Positions 54,001-61,065 of a DNA stretch of 64,000 bases are shown here, in pieces; positions within the stretch are counted from its first letter, which is position 1; each line of letters starts with the position of its first letter. This DNA comes from Streptomyces mashuensis (GTDB lineage: Bacteria; Actinomycetota; Actinomycetes; Streptomycetales; Streptomycetaceae): positions 1-64,000 of the forward strand of contig NZ_BNBD01000018.1 of assembly GCF_014654785.1 (NCBI RefSeq), written 5' to 3'. The position numbers and the translations under genes are program-made. The notes under the pieces were generated by a model. The model made no database searches. It was not told the origin of the DNA and was given only the letters and a program-made list of their open reading frames with translations.

Positions 54001-55817
54001 GACACGGCGACGGCGGGGCGTCCGGCCGGGCGGGCGGCCACGGCGGCGGCGACGGAGGCGTCGTCGAGGCGCAGCACCGTGGCGTCCGCCGGCAGCCGGG
54101 GCGCGGTGACGGCGTCGGCGAGCACGGCGACGGGCGCCGTGTCGGCGAGCATGGTGGCGATGCGGTCCGCCGGGTAGTCCTGGTCGACCGGCAGGTACGC
54201 GGCGCCGGTCTTGAGCACGGCGAGGACGGCCACGACGAGGTCGGCGGAGCGGGACAGGGCCAGGGCGACGAACCGCTCGGGGGCGGCGCCGTGCGCGGCG
54301 AGGTGGTGGGCCAGCCGGTTGGCGCGGGCGTCGAGTTCGGCGTAGGTGAGGCGGGTGTCCTCGTGGACGACGGCGACGGCGCCGGGGGTGCGGGCCGCCT
54401 GCGCCTCGAACAGCCCGGTGATCGTGCCCGGGTCGTCGGGCAGGGCGAGGCCGGCGGCGCGGTCGGCGCCGCTCCACTCGGTGAGGATGCGCCGCCGTTC
54501 CTCGTCCGCGAGGATCTCCACGTGCCCCAGCGGGCGGTCGAGGTCGGCGACGAAGGCCATGACGAAGGCGAGGAACCGCTCGCGGTGCGCGGCCACGTCG
54601 GCCGGGGTGAAGCCGGCGCGGTCGCCCTTGACGTCGAAGCGCAGCCCGCTGTCGTCGGGGAGCTTGGTGACGTCGACCGACAGGTCGGGCACGGGGCCGG
54701 TGAACAGCGGCACCAGCGTGCCGGCGCAGTCGCCGAAGGCGATGTCGCCCTCGAACGGCATGATGTTGATGCGGGGGCCGCCGGCCTGCCGGTCGTGGCC
54801 CGCGTCGCGGAGGTCCTTGCGGATGTCCTCGGCCCGGTAGCGCTGGTGGCGCAGCAGCTGCCGCACGGCGCCGGAGACCGCGCGGACGGTGTCGCGGACG
54901 CTTGCCTGCGGGTCGAGGGTGAGGGTGAGCGGCAGCACGTTGGAGTGCATGCCGGGGGTGCGCCGGTTGGCGGTGCCGACGCGGGCCGGCACGGGGAACT
55001 CGACGGTGACGTCCGGCGTGCCGGTCACCCGGTGCACGTACGCCATGAACGCGGCGGTGAGGACGCCGGACCAGGTGGACCGCGCGGCGCGGGCCGCGAC
55101 GGACAGCGCCTTGAGGTCGTCGGCGGAGAGGTGGCCGGTGACGTGGTGGATGTCGCCGTTGCTGCTGCGCCCGGCGCGGCCGGAGACGGTGGCCGGCGGC
55201 GGGGCGTCGGCCAGCCGCTCCAGCCAGTGGGCGCGGTCCTCGGCGAACTGCTCGCCGGCGCGGTACGCGGCGTCGTCGGCGAGGACCTCGGCGGCCGGCG
55301 CGTACGGGGAGGGCCCGGGGTCCCGGCCCTCGGTGAGGGCGGCGTAGTGCTCGGCGATGCGGCTGATGACGAGGGTGGAGCTGAAGCCGTCGGCGAAGAG
55401 GTGGTGCACGTGCAGGACGAGCGTGTGCTCCTGCTCGGCGGTGCGGTAGAGCACGGCGCCGAGGGTGTGGTGGTGCAGGTCGACCGGCTTCCGGCGGCGG
55501 GCCTCGGTCAGCTCGCGGACCGCCTGCGCGGGGGACGTCTCGGCGCTGACGTCGGTGACGGGCAGCGCGAAGCCGTCGAGGGGCCGGACGGTCTGCCGCG
55601 ACCCGTTGTCGCCGGGAACGACGGCGCAGCGGATGGACTCGCCCTCGGAGTAGGTGGCGCGGACGGCCTGTTCGAGGCGCGGCACGTCCAGCGGCCCGCT
55701 GATCTCCAGCCCGTAGCAGACGTTGAAGCCGTTGTCCTCGGGCGTCAGCTGCTGGGCGAGCCAGACGCCCATCTGGGCGGCCGACAGGGGCAGGGCGGAA
55801 TGTGGCTGTGCGGTCAT
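45015..55817 (-). CDS. Three-module NRPS: C-A-T, C-A-T, C-A-nMT-T
   Basis: A 3600-residue synthetase. Module 1: C (HHLFADG near 139), A (core A3 near 612), T (GGHSL near 1014). Module 2: C (HHIACDGWS near 1202), A (A3 near 1692), T near 2096. Module 3: C near 2282, A (A3 near 2769), a methyltransferase inserted after core A8 (LEIGVGSG near 3139), T near 3545. The protein ends after this carrier, with no thioesterase and no epimerase. By-eye Stachelhaus codes: A1 DFWNVGMVHK, a threonine code; A2 DADDVGTVDK, with Asp at 278 and 331 favouring a basic or guanidino side chain; A3 DILQLGLIWK, a glycine code. The expected unit is acyl-Thr-(Arg-like)-N-methyl-Gly. ATG at 55817 has GGGGGAC upstream. 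Confidence 0.93.
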   Translation of the reverse strand: MTAQPHSALPLSAAQMGVWLAQQLTPEDNGFNVCYGLEISGPLDVPRLEQAVRATYSEGESIRCAVVPGDNGSRQTVRPLDGFALPVTDVSAETSPAQAVRELTEARRRKPVDLHHHTLGAVLYRTAEQEHTLVLHVHHLFADGFSSTLVISRIAEHYAALTEGRDPGPSPYAPAAEVLADDAAYRAGEQFAEDRAHWLERLADAPPPATVSGRAGRSSNGDIHHVTGHLSADDLKALSVAARAARSTWSGVLTAAFMAYVHRVTGTPDVTVEFPVPARVGTANRRTPGMHSNVLPLTLTLDPQASVRDTVRAVSGAVRQLLRHQRYRAEDIRKDLRDAGHDRQAGGPRINIMPFEGDIAFGDCAGTLVPLFTGPVPDLSVDVTKLPDDSGLRFDVKGDRAGFTPADVAAHRERFLAFVMAFVADLDRPLGHVEILADEERRRILTEWSGADRAAGLALPDDPGTITGLFEAQAARTPGAVAVVHEDTRLTYAELDARANRLAHHLAAHGAAPERFVALALSRSADLVVAVLAVLKTGAAYLPVDQDYPADRIATMLADTAPVAVLADAVTAPRLPADATVLRLDDASVAAAVAARPAGRPAVAVSPDHAAYVIYTSGSTGRPKGVVVPHRNVTRLLTATDHWFGFGPDDVWTLFHSYAFDFSVWEIWGALLRGGRLVVVPYDTSRSPADFLRLLAAERVTVLNQTPSAFYQLMQADAENPGQELALRYVVFGGEALEPGKLAHWYARHADDAPVLVNMYGITETTVHVTHRPLDRATALSNQGSVIGTGIPDLRVYVLDASLSPVPPGVVGEMYVGGAGLARGYLDRPGLTAERFVADPFAGPGARMYRTGDLARWSTTGELEFMGRADDQVKVRGFRIELGEIEAALSRHPAAGQVAVVVREDRPGDRRLVGYVVPSAAAGPDGVDVAALRASVTGVLPDYMVPSAFVVLDALPLTSNGKLDRRALPAPDLTAAAGGRGPRTPQEETLCGLFAEILGVPGVGIDDNFFELGGHSLLATRVISRIRSVFGVDLPVRALFQAPTVAGLAGHLASAGSARPVLAAAEPRPDVLPVSYAQQRLWFLSRLEGRSGTYNMPIPLRLRGTLDRDALRAAVRDLVVRHESLRTVVGEVDGEPCQLVRTLGEAEPAWAETPVRDEAELTAAVVTEGAHGFDVTAELPVRICLFTLSEQEHVLLLVLHHIACDGWSLEPLIRDLSRAYAARCAGEAPVWDALPVQYADYALWQRQLLGDEADPDSLAARQLAYWREQLAGIPDQLALPTDRPRPATATHRGGVVPVRIDADLHRQVAAVARDAGVSVFMVVQAAFAALLTRLGAGTDVPVGVPVAGRADEALDDLVGFFVNTLVLRTDTSGDPAFTELLDRVRDTDLTAFEHQDLPFDRLVEVLNPVRSAAHQPLFQVMLAFQSNPATTFDLSGLDVTAEPVPNGTAKFDLCLTVDERFAGDGGPTGMDGELEYAADLFDPETAEAIAVRFERLLRAVAADPGVRLSEIGVLDEDEQHRLLVEWNDTGAAHTHDTVLDLFRATTRRTPDATALVCGTDRLTYAELDARANRLAHHLLAGGVGAENAESIVALALPRTADFVVALLAVLKTGAAYLPLDPGHPADRIASMLDDARPALVVTVHDAAAGLPATDVPRLVLDDAGTAAALAARPDHDPTDADRGRPLTPATPAYVIYTSGSTGRPKGVVVEHGGLANLARVYSSGSALFTTALRAAGGRRLRVAHTASWSFDASWDPLLWMIDGHELHIVDEAVRLDAEAFVAHVRRERIDAVDGTPGYIQQLMSFGLLDEGGHTPLMLVLGGESVPQALWDDLLARTGVVAYNTYGPTECTVDSVDGEITGSDRPVIGRAVPGARAYVLDATLRPVPVGVAGELYVGGAGVARGYLNRPGLTAERFVADPFAGPGARMYRTGDLVRWTRSGHIEFLGRADDQVKIRGFRIEPGEIEAVLSRHPAVGQVAVVVREDRAGDPRLVGYVVPSAAAGTAGHDSVDVAALRTFVAGALPDYMVPSAFVVLDALPVTSSGKLDRRALPVPDLTPVAGRAPRTPREEILCGLFAEVLGVPGVGVDDDFFALGGHSLLATRVISRIRSVFGVDVPVRALFQAPTVAGLAERVASAAGGRPVLRAAAPRPEVLPVSYAQQRLWFLSRLEGRSATYNMAMPLRLHGTPDPDALRAAVRDLMVRHESLRTVVAETDGEPWQRITDPAGVRPDVAVVPVGDEDELTAAVAAEGAHGFDLSTELPVRVRLFSLSEREHVLLVVIHHIACDGWSLEPLIRDLSRAYAARCAGEAPVWDALPVQYADYALWQRELLGDEADPDSLAARQLAYWREQLSGIPDQLALPTDRPRPATPTHRGERITFGLPADLHDGIAALARETGVSAFMVLQAAFAGLLTRLGAGTDVPVGVPVAGRTDEALNDLVGFFVNTLVLRTDTSGDPGFTELLTRVRDTTLSAYDHQDLPFERLVEVLNPVRSAAYQPLFQVMFALQNNREGSLELAGLRLREERLDVGTSKFDMSWSLTERFAADGSPAGVEGDVEYATDLFDRDTVVTLARRFERLLRAVVADPAVRLGAVDLLDEGEGHRLLTGWNATDAPVPTAGVAEQFRTWAARTPDATAVVCGDETLTYAELNARANRLARHLLAEGAGPERIVALALPRTADYVVALLAVLTTGAAYLPVDPDYPADRIAYMLDDARPALLLTTRETAGTLPGAGVRQVVLDDPATAGAVAAHPADDVTVAAHPLSHPAYVIYTSGSTGRPKGVVVPQDSLVNFLASMREQLAFDAGDRLLAVTTFGFDIAGLETFVPLLSGACVVLADRDAVRDTAALRDLVVRHGVTVMQATPSLWRVAVADGLPLAGVRVLVGGEALPGDLAASLVDGAASVTNLYGPTETTIWSTSSVLDAATAATPRIGRPIANTRVYVLDAHLRPVPVGVAGELYIGGTGVVRGYLGRPGLTAERFVADPFAGPGARMYRTGDLVRWTSSGELEFVRRVDDQVKIRGFRIELGEIETVLSRHPLVDRVAVTVREDQPGNKRLVAYVVPVGEEARQGEVAEGHRVGEWQDIYDSIYADAASAEFGEDFGLWVSSYDNARIPVGEMRRWRDAAVTRVQEHAPRRILEIGVGSGLLLSRLAPGCETYWGTDFSAPVIEALRAKVAGVPELDGRVELRQQPAHVVDGLPEGYFDVVLLNSVVQYFPSADYLTDVLRKATDLLAPGGVIVVGDVRNLRLLHAFHADVQAARTGEDDPAELRRKAERAALMEKELLVAPEYFAALAEAVPGLAGADIRIKRGDYHNELTRYRYEAVLHKKPAGALVSLRDAEAFPWRPGEDTLGTVTEHVARKRPARLRVTGVPNLRLPGTAHGVDPEAFCAAGEELGYRTVATWSGSGHDTFDVLFVDPEDAPGTTLTDLYLPAAAGRAPGDLTGLTNVPSVSFEGSALATEMRRYASAGLPDYMMPSAFVTLDALPLTPNGKLDRRALPAPDFAPAAGSRPPRTPQEEVLCGLFAEVLGVPAVGIDDNFFDMGGHSLLVTRLISRIRSVLGAEPGIRAVFESPTVAGLAGRLDQAGGRKQRPALRRMRRP

Positions 55818-55859
55818 GGCTGAGACGTCCCCCATGAAGTTCTCGGTCAACGTGCTGCG

Positions 55860-55910
55860 GCTCCCGGCGGACGGCACACGGCGTGCGGCGTGCGGCCGTC
55901 CGCCGGGAGC
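55860..55910 (-). terminator. Very strong hairpin between carbamoyltransferase and NRPS genes
   Basis: Perfect 16-base arms (starting GCTCCCGGCGG; 55860-55875 and 55895-55910) flank a 19-base loop. The hairpin sits 19 bases past the carbamoyltransferase stop and 42 bases before the NRPS start. It should end or attenuate transcription from the upstream amino-acid genes into the NRPS gene. Confidence 0.65.
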
Positions 55911-55929
55911 GGGAAGCGGACGGGTGGCG

Positions 55930-56847
55930 TCAGGCGGCCGCGCACCACTCGAGGACGGCCATGGCGGCGGTCATCTTGTGGTACGCCTGGCGCCAGGCGC
56001 GGCTGCGCGGGCCGTCCAGGACCTCGTCGACGACCTCTTCGCCGCGCATGGCGGGCAGGTCGTGCATGAAGATCGTGTCGTCCTTGCTCAGGCGGTCCAG
56101 GAGCCCGGTCGTCACCTGGTAGGGCAGGAACGCCTTCATCCACTCCTGGTCGGCGTGCTGCACGCCCATGGTCTGCCAGCGCGCGGTGTAGACGGCGTCG
56201 ACCGTGCGGTCGACGGAGGCGAGGTCGTGGGTCTGCGTGACGCCGTGCGTGCTGCCGCCGATCTCCTCGACGAGCGGGAGCACCTCGTCCGGCATGCCGT
56301 AGCCGGGCGGCGTGACGACGGTGAGCCGGAAGCCGGGGACGTGCGCGGTGGCCAGGGCGAGCGCGGCGGCGGTGCTGTTGCCCTCGCCGACGTAGAGCAG
56401 TTCGCGCCCGTCGAGGCTGCCGAACTCCTCGGTGAGCATGGCGAGGTCGGCGAGCGCCTGGGTGGGGTGCTCGTAGGCGGTCAGCGCGTTGACGATGCTC
56501 AGCTCGCCGCTGCGGGCGAGGCCGCGCAGCTCGGCCATGTCGTCGTTGGTGCGGGCCACCAGGATGTCGAGGTAGTTGCCCAGGACGCGGCCGGTGTCCT
56601 CCAGCGACTCGCCGGTCACCAGCTGGAGGTCGTCGGGGCCGTAGGAGATGGCGTGGGCGCCCAGGCGCACGGCCGCGGACCAGAAGGCGGTCCGGGTGCG
56701 GGTGGACGAGCGGCGGAAGTAGATGCCGACGGACTTGCCGGCGAGCGTCTGCTCGGGCTGCGGGGTGCGGCCGAGTACGACGGCGCGGTCCACCAGGGCG
56801 GCGAGGGTGCGGTCGTCGATGTCCGCGAGGGACAGCAGGCTCCTCAT
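55930..56847 (-). CDS. Ornithine-carbamoyltransferase-like enzyme with altered substrate motif
   Basis: A 305-residue member of the aspartate/ornithine carbamoyltransferase family. The carbamoyl-phosphate loop SSTRTRT lies at 47-53 and HPTQALADL near 127-135. The usual ornithine-enzyme HCLPA motif is changed to HDLPA near 262, with Asp for the Cys that contacts ornithine. This keeps carbamoyl phosphate binding but suggests a different amine acceptor, such as a diamino acid with a shorter chain, as in the viomycin ureido pathway. It lies between the two NRPS genes, in the amino-acid-making operon. Confidence 0.85.
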   Translation of the reverse strand: MRSLLSLADIDDRTLAALVDRAVVLGRTPQPEQTLAGKSVGIYFRRSSTRTRTAFWSAAVRLGAHAISYGPDDLQLVTGESLEDTGRVLGNYLDILVARTNDDMAELRGLARSGELSIVNALTAYEHPTQALADLAMLTEEFGSLDGRELLYVGEGNSTAAALALATAHVPGFRLTVVTPPGYGMPDEVLPLVEEIGGSTHGVTQTHDLASVDRTVDAVYTARWQTMGVQHADQEWMKAFLPYQVTTGLLDRLSKDDTIFMHDLPAMRGEEVVDEVLDGPRSRAWRQAYHKMTAAMAVLEWCAAA

Positions 56848-56911
56848 ATGTGGCTCCCGTTCAACAGGGTCGGCAGGTCAACAAGATGGGGTTGCGGGGC
56901 GTGGAGGCCGG

Positions 56912-59569
56912 TCACGACGGCCCGGTGGGCCGGCGGGCCATGCGCGCGAGCGCGCGCCGGTCGAGCCGGCCCTCCGGCGTCAGCGGCAGGGGCAGGGCCT
57001 TGTGGTCGGCCTTGCCGGTGGGGCCCAGGGGGACGCGGTCCAGCGGGATCACGATCGCGGGGATCATGTAGCCGGGCAGCCGGTCGGTGAGGAAGGCCCG
57101 CACCTCGGCCGCGGTGAGCGGGGCGGCGCCCTTCTCGGGGACGAGCCAGGCCACGAGCTGCGGTCCGCCGCCGGCGATGTCGCGGGCCGCCACGACGGCG
57201 GCGCTGACGCCGGCGTGGGCGCGCAGGGCCGCCTCGACCTCGCCGAGCTCGATCCGGAAGCCCCGGATCTTCACCTGCTGGTCGGCGCGGCCCAGGAACT
57301 CCAGGCTGCCGTCCCCGCGGAAGCGGGCGAGGTCGCCGGTGCGGTAGAGGCGGCCGGGGCCGAAGGGGTTGGGCAGGAACCGCGTGGCCGTCAGGCCGGG
57401 CCGGCCCAGGTAGCCGCGGGTGACGCCGTCGCCGCCGATGAACACCTCGCCGGGCACGCCCGCCGGGGCGGGGCGCAGCCACCGGTCCAGCACGTACTCG
57501 GTGGAGTTCTCGATGGGCCGCCCCAGCGGGATCCACTCCGCCGGGCCGTCCGCGACCGTCTGGTGGGCGTTCCACACCGTGGTCTCGGTGGGCCCGTAGA
57601 CCTGGACCAGGCGGGCGGGGGCGGACTTGGCGCGGACGAGCGCCACGGCGTCGGCGTTGGCCTGCTGGCCGCCGAAGAGCAGCACGCGCAGCCCGGCGGC
57701 GAAGTCGGGCACCTCCAGGGACAGCTGCTCCAGGAGGGCCGCGGTGACGTACATGAGGGTCACGCCGGCCCGGCGCAGGGTCCGGGCGAGTTCGCCGGCC
57801 GACAGCACGACGTCCTTGGGGATCACGGTGAGCCGGGCGCCGTGGGCGAAGGCGACCCAGCACTCGAAGGTGAGGGCGTCGAACGCGGGGCTGGAGGCGA
57901 GGGCCACCACGTCGTCGGGGCCGGGCGCGAGGTACGCGGTGTTGGCCACGAACCACGTGAGGGCGCGGTGCGGGACGACCACGCCCTTGGGGGCGCCGGT
58001 GGAGCCGGAGGTGTAGACGACGTACGCGGTGCTGTCGGGCAGCACGCGGGGGGCCGGGGCCTGCGGAACGTCGTCGCCCGCGGAGTCGTCGAGGGTGCCG
58101 TCGGGGCCGAGGACGAGCAGCTCCTGGTGCGGTTCCACGGGCACGCTGCCGGCGGTGCGGGCGTCGGCCAGCACGACGCGCGTGCCGGTGTCGGCCGTCA
58201 TCAGCCGCAGCCGGGTGCCGGGGTAGCCGGGGTCCAGCGGCAGGTAGCCCGCCCCGGCGCGCAGCACCGCGAGCATGGCCACGACCAGGGCGGCCGACCG
58301 TTCGAAGCAGACGCCGACGGTGTGCTCGGTGGTGACGCCGCGCGCGGCCAGCTGCGCGGCGAGCCGTGCGGAGGCGCGGTCGAGCTCGGCGTACGTGAGG
58401 GTCAGCGGGCCGTCCTCGACGGCCACGGCGTCCGGCCGGTCCGCCACCCAGGTGGCGAAGCGGTCGAGGACGGTGGCGTCCGCGTCGTAGCCGGCCGCGG
58501 TGTCGTTGAACCGGTCGACGAGGCGTGCGCGGTCGGCGGGCGGGAGGACGTCGAGCGCGGCGAGCGGCCGCGCGTGCTGCTCCTCGTCGCCCAGGACGCC
58601 CAGGACGTGCAGGAACTGCCGGGCCAGCTGCCCGGCCGCCTCGTCGCTGACGCGTGCGGTGTCGTAGCGCAGTTCGCCGTGCAGGGCGGGGCCGTTGCGC
58701 AGGGCGAGGCCGAGGGTGTGGGTGCCGGGTGCGGAGGCGCGCAGCGGTGTCACGGTGACGGTGCCGTGCGTGCCGAGCGGCGGGTGCGGGTCGGCCCATT
58801 CGGTGACGGAGTCGAACAGGGGCTGCGGGGCGCCGGCGTGGTCCTCGATGAACGCGAGGGGGGCGGCCTGTTCGGTGGCGGCCTGCTCCACGAAGCCGCG
58901 CAGCCACCGGCCGAGGGGGACGGCCGGGTCGAGCTGCGCGCGGACGGGGACCGGGCCGGTGGGGCGGACGGCGCCGACGACGATGTCGGTGGTCTCCGCG
59001 TAGGCGCTCAGCACCAGCACCCACGCCGCCTCGACGAGGGCGGGCAGCGCCGGCGTGCCGTCGATCGTCACCCGTGCCAGACGCGCCGTCTGCTCCTCGG
59101 GGACGGTGAGGGGCACGGCGGCGGTGCCGCGGGCGTCCGGCCGGCCGCCGGCGATGCGGGGTTCGACGGGTGTACGGAAACCGGCGAGCCGCTGGGCCCA
59201 GTAGCGGCCGGCGGCCTCCGGGTCCTGTGGCTGCCCGTGGTCGCGTGCAGTGCGGGGGGCCGGTTCCGGGAGGGGCGTGCCGGCCAGCAGGTCCAGGGTG
59301 GCGTTCAGGAGCTCGTGGAGGGTCCACGGGTCGAGCCGCTGCCCGTCGTAGGTGCAGCAGAGCTCGTGGGTGTCGGGGCCGGTGCGGACGAGCTCCGCCG
59401 ACGGCGGGGTGCCGGTGCCGTCGGCGTGGTGGGTGACGGCCTGCTGCCAGGCGGCGGTGAACGCCTCGGCGTCCAGGGGGCCGTGCAGCAGGTAGTGGTC
59501 CTGCCGTACGGACCGGGCGGGGTCGGTGGCGGGGGTCATGGGGGTGGTGTGTCCTTGCGGTCCGGTCAT
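56912..59569 (-). CDS. NRPS didomain: degenerate condensation plus adenylation, no carrier
   Basis: An 885-residue protein. Residues about 20-360 resemble a condensation domain (the C-lobe reads EDHAGAPQPLFDSVTEW), but no HHxxxDG is present; the region reads CCTYDGQRLDPW. The adenylation domain spans about 375-870 with YTSGSTGAPKG, YRTGDLARF and a final GKADHKALP Lys. No carrier protein follows; the chain ends in LDRRALARMARRPTGPS. It must load a carrier encoded elsewhere or release an adenylate to a small acceptor. The by-eye code DAFYLGVVWK suggests a mainly hydrophobic pocket and matches no code I am sure of. It starts at the ASL-like stop (ATGA). Confidence 0.83.
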   Translation of the reverse strand: MTGPQGHTTPMTPATDPARSVRQDHYLLHGPLDAEAFTAAWQQAVTHHADGTGTPPSAELVRTGPDTHELCCTYDGQRLDPWTLHELLNATLDLLAGTPLPEPAPRTARDHGQPQDPEAAGRYWAQRLAGFRTPVEPRIAGGRPDARGTAAVPLTVPEEQTARLARVTIDGTPALPALVEAAWVLVLSAYAETTDIVVGAVRPTGPVPVRAQLDPAVPLGRWLRGFVEQAATEQAAPLAFIEDHAGAPQPLFDSVTEWADPHPPLGTHGTVTVTPLRASAPGTHTLGLALRNGPALHGELRYDTARVSDEAAGQLARQFLHVLGVLGDEEQHARPLAALDVLPPADRARLVDRFNDTAAGYDADATVLDRFATWVADRPDAVAVEDGPLTLTYAELDRASARLAAQLAARGVTTEHTVGVCFERSAALVVAMLAVLRAGAGYLPLDPGYPGTRLRLMTADTGTRVVLADARTAGSVPVEPHQELLVLGPDGTLDDSAGDDVPQAPAPRVLPDSTAYVVYTSGSTGAPKGVVVPHRALTWFVANTAYLAPGPDDVVALASSPAFDALTFECWVAFAHGARLTVIPKDVVLSAGELARTLRRAGVTLMYVTAALLEQLSLEVPDFAAGLRVLLFGGQQANADAVALVRAKSAPARLVQVYGPTETTVWNAHQTVADGPAEWIPLGRPIENSTEYVLDRWLRPAPAGVPGEVFIGGDGVTRGYLGRPGLTATRFLPNPFGPGRLYRTGDLARFRGDGSLEFLGRADQQVKIRGFRIELGEVEAALRAHAGVSAAVVAARDIAGGGPQLVAWLVPEKGAAPLTAAEVRAFLTDRLPGYMIPAIVIPLDRVPLGPTGKADHKALPLPLTPEGRLDRRALARMARRPTGPS

Positions 59570-61065
59570 GCCTGCAGTGCCTTCTCGACCTGGGCCTGGA
59601 GCTCGTCGGCGGCCGTGGCCCAGCGCCGGCGGCGTTCGTCGACGGCCGTGCCGAGCCGGTCGAGGCCGGCGTCGAGGGCCTCGAGGGCGTGCCGGGTGGA
59701 GGCGGGGCCGGGGCCGCCGCCGAAGTCGGTGGCCGCCACGACGGCCGCGGGGGCGAGGGTGCCGGGCTCCAGGCGGCCGCCCGCCACCTGGTCCAGCGGC
59801 GTGCCGGCGGCCAGCCCGTCGAGGACCATCCGGCCGACCTCGTGGTGGGCGGAGCGGAACGGCACACCGTCGGCCACCAGGCGTTCGGCGAGGTGGGTGG
59901 CGGCGGTGTAGCCCTGCTCGGCGCGTTCGGTCATGCGGGCGGGCACCGGGCGGGTGCCGTCGGCGAACAGCCGCATGAGCACGACCGCCTCGGTGATGTT
60001 GCGCAGCGCCGGCCACAGGTGGGCGACGGCCTCGGTGCCGACGGCGATGGCGTTGGTGTAGCCGGCGGTCAGCATGGCGGAGGCGGCGCCGACGTAGCCG
60101 CCGAGGGGGGCCGCGGCCTTGCCGTGGATGTGCTCCAGCGGGAAGGGGTTGCGCTTCTGCGGCATCATCGAGCTGGAGCCGACCAGGTCGTCGGGGACGT
60201 GCAGCAGCCCGGCCTCCTCGGTGGTCCACACGGAGAAGTCCTGCGCGGCGCGCGCCACACCGACGCCGAGCACGCCGGTGGCGGACAGCAGGCGCAGCAC
60301 GAAGTCGCGGGAGGCCACGGCGTGCAGCGAGTTGGGCGCCGGGGCGCGGAAGCCCAGCAGCCGGGTGGTGTGCTCGGGGTCGACGGCGACGGAGGTGCCG
60401 CCGACCGCTCCGGCGCCGAGCGGGTTGACGTCCATCTCCTCGCCGGCGTGCAGCAGCCCGTCCAGGCCCCACAGCACGGCGTTGGCCAGGCCGAGGAGGT
60501 AGTGCCCGTAGGTGATGGGCACGGCCGGCTGGCGGTGGGTGTAGGCGGGCATGACCACGTCGCGGTGTTCCTCGGCGCGGGCCCGCAGCACGGCCAGGAG
60601 CTGCCGGGTCTCCTCCAGCAGCGCGGCGTAGGGCTGCCGCAGCCGCAGCCGGACGGTGGTGGCGTTGAGGTCGTTGCGGGAGCGGCCGGTGTGCAGGACG
60701 CCGCCGGTGTCGGCGCCGAGCCGTTCGATGAGGTACGACTCGTAGCTGAGGTAGCGGCCGCGGGGCGCGGGCCGGTCGCGGACGCCGGCGAAGCCGGTGG
60801 CGCGCAGCGCCTCGATCTCGGCGAGGAGGGCGCGGACCTTGGCAGGGTCGGCGATGCCGCGCCGTTCCAGCATGAGCAGGTGGGCGCGGTCGACCTCGCT
60901 GATGGTGTGCAGTTCGGCGGCGGCCCCGGCGTCGTACGCGTAGGGGCTCTCGCCGAAGAGGATCTGCCGGGCGGTCTCCGCGAGGGGCGTCCTCAGCCGG
61001 CCGGTGTCGACTTCGGAGGCGCTCGCCGCGTGGGCATCCGTGGTGGGGGTGCTCGCCGCGTTCAT
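59566..61065 (-). CDS. Argininosuccinate-lyase-like enzyme
   Basis: A 499-residue fumarase/ASL superfamily protein. HTGRSRND near 125, THRQPAVP near 179 with the general-acid-type His, and the flexible loop signature SSSMMPQKRNPFPLE are all present, so the active site looks functional. ASL cleaves argininosuccinate to arginine and fumarate; relatives cleave other N-succinyl adducts. The gene is coupled by ATGA overlaps to the ATP-grasp gene upstream and the NRPS didomain downstream, so it belongs to the special amino acid pathway rather than to primary arginine synthesis. Sequence changes after MPQKRN (Phe-Pro in place of Asp-Ala) hint at a changed substrate. Confidence 0.88.
   Translation of the reverse strand: MNAASTPTTDAHAASASEVDTGRLRTPLAETARQILFGESPYAYDAGAAAELHTISEVDRAHLLMLERRGIADPAKVRALLAEIEALRATGFAGVRDRPAPRGRYLSYESYLIERLGADTGGVLHTGRSRNDLNATTVRLRLRQPYAALLEETRQLLAVLRARAEEHRDVVMPAYTHRQPAVPITYGHYLLGLANAVLWGLDGLLHAGEEMDVNPLGAGAVGGTSVAVDPEHTTRLLGFRAPAPNSLHAVASRDFVLRLLSATGVLGVGVARAAQDFSVWTTEEAGLLHVPDDLVGSSSMMPQKRNPFPLEHIHGKAAAPLGGYVGAASAMLTAGYTNAIAVGTEAVAHLWPALRNITEAVVLMRLFADGTRPVPARMTERAEQGYTAATHLAERLVADGVPFRSAHHEVGRMVLDGLAAGTPLDQVAGGRLEPGTLAPAAVVAATDFGGGPGPASTRHALEALDAGLDRLGTAVDERRRRWATAADELQAQVEKALQA

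Noticed and set aside
52215..55823. Plus-strand open frame of over 1200 codons opposite the NRPS gene
   Set aside because: Shadow of the NRPS gene caused by high GC. The peptide is rich in Gly, Val, Asp and His with no domain, while the minus strand encodes clear C, A and T domains.
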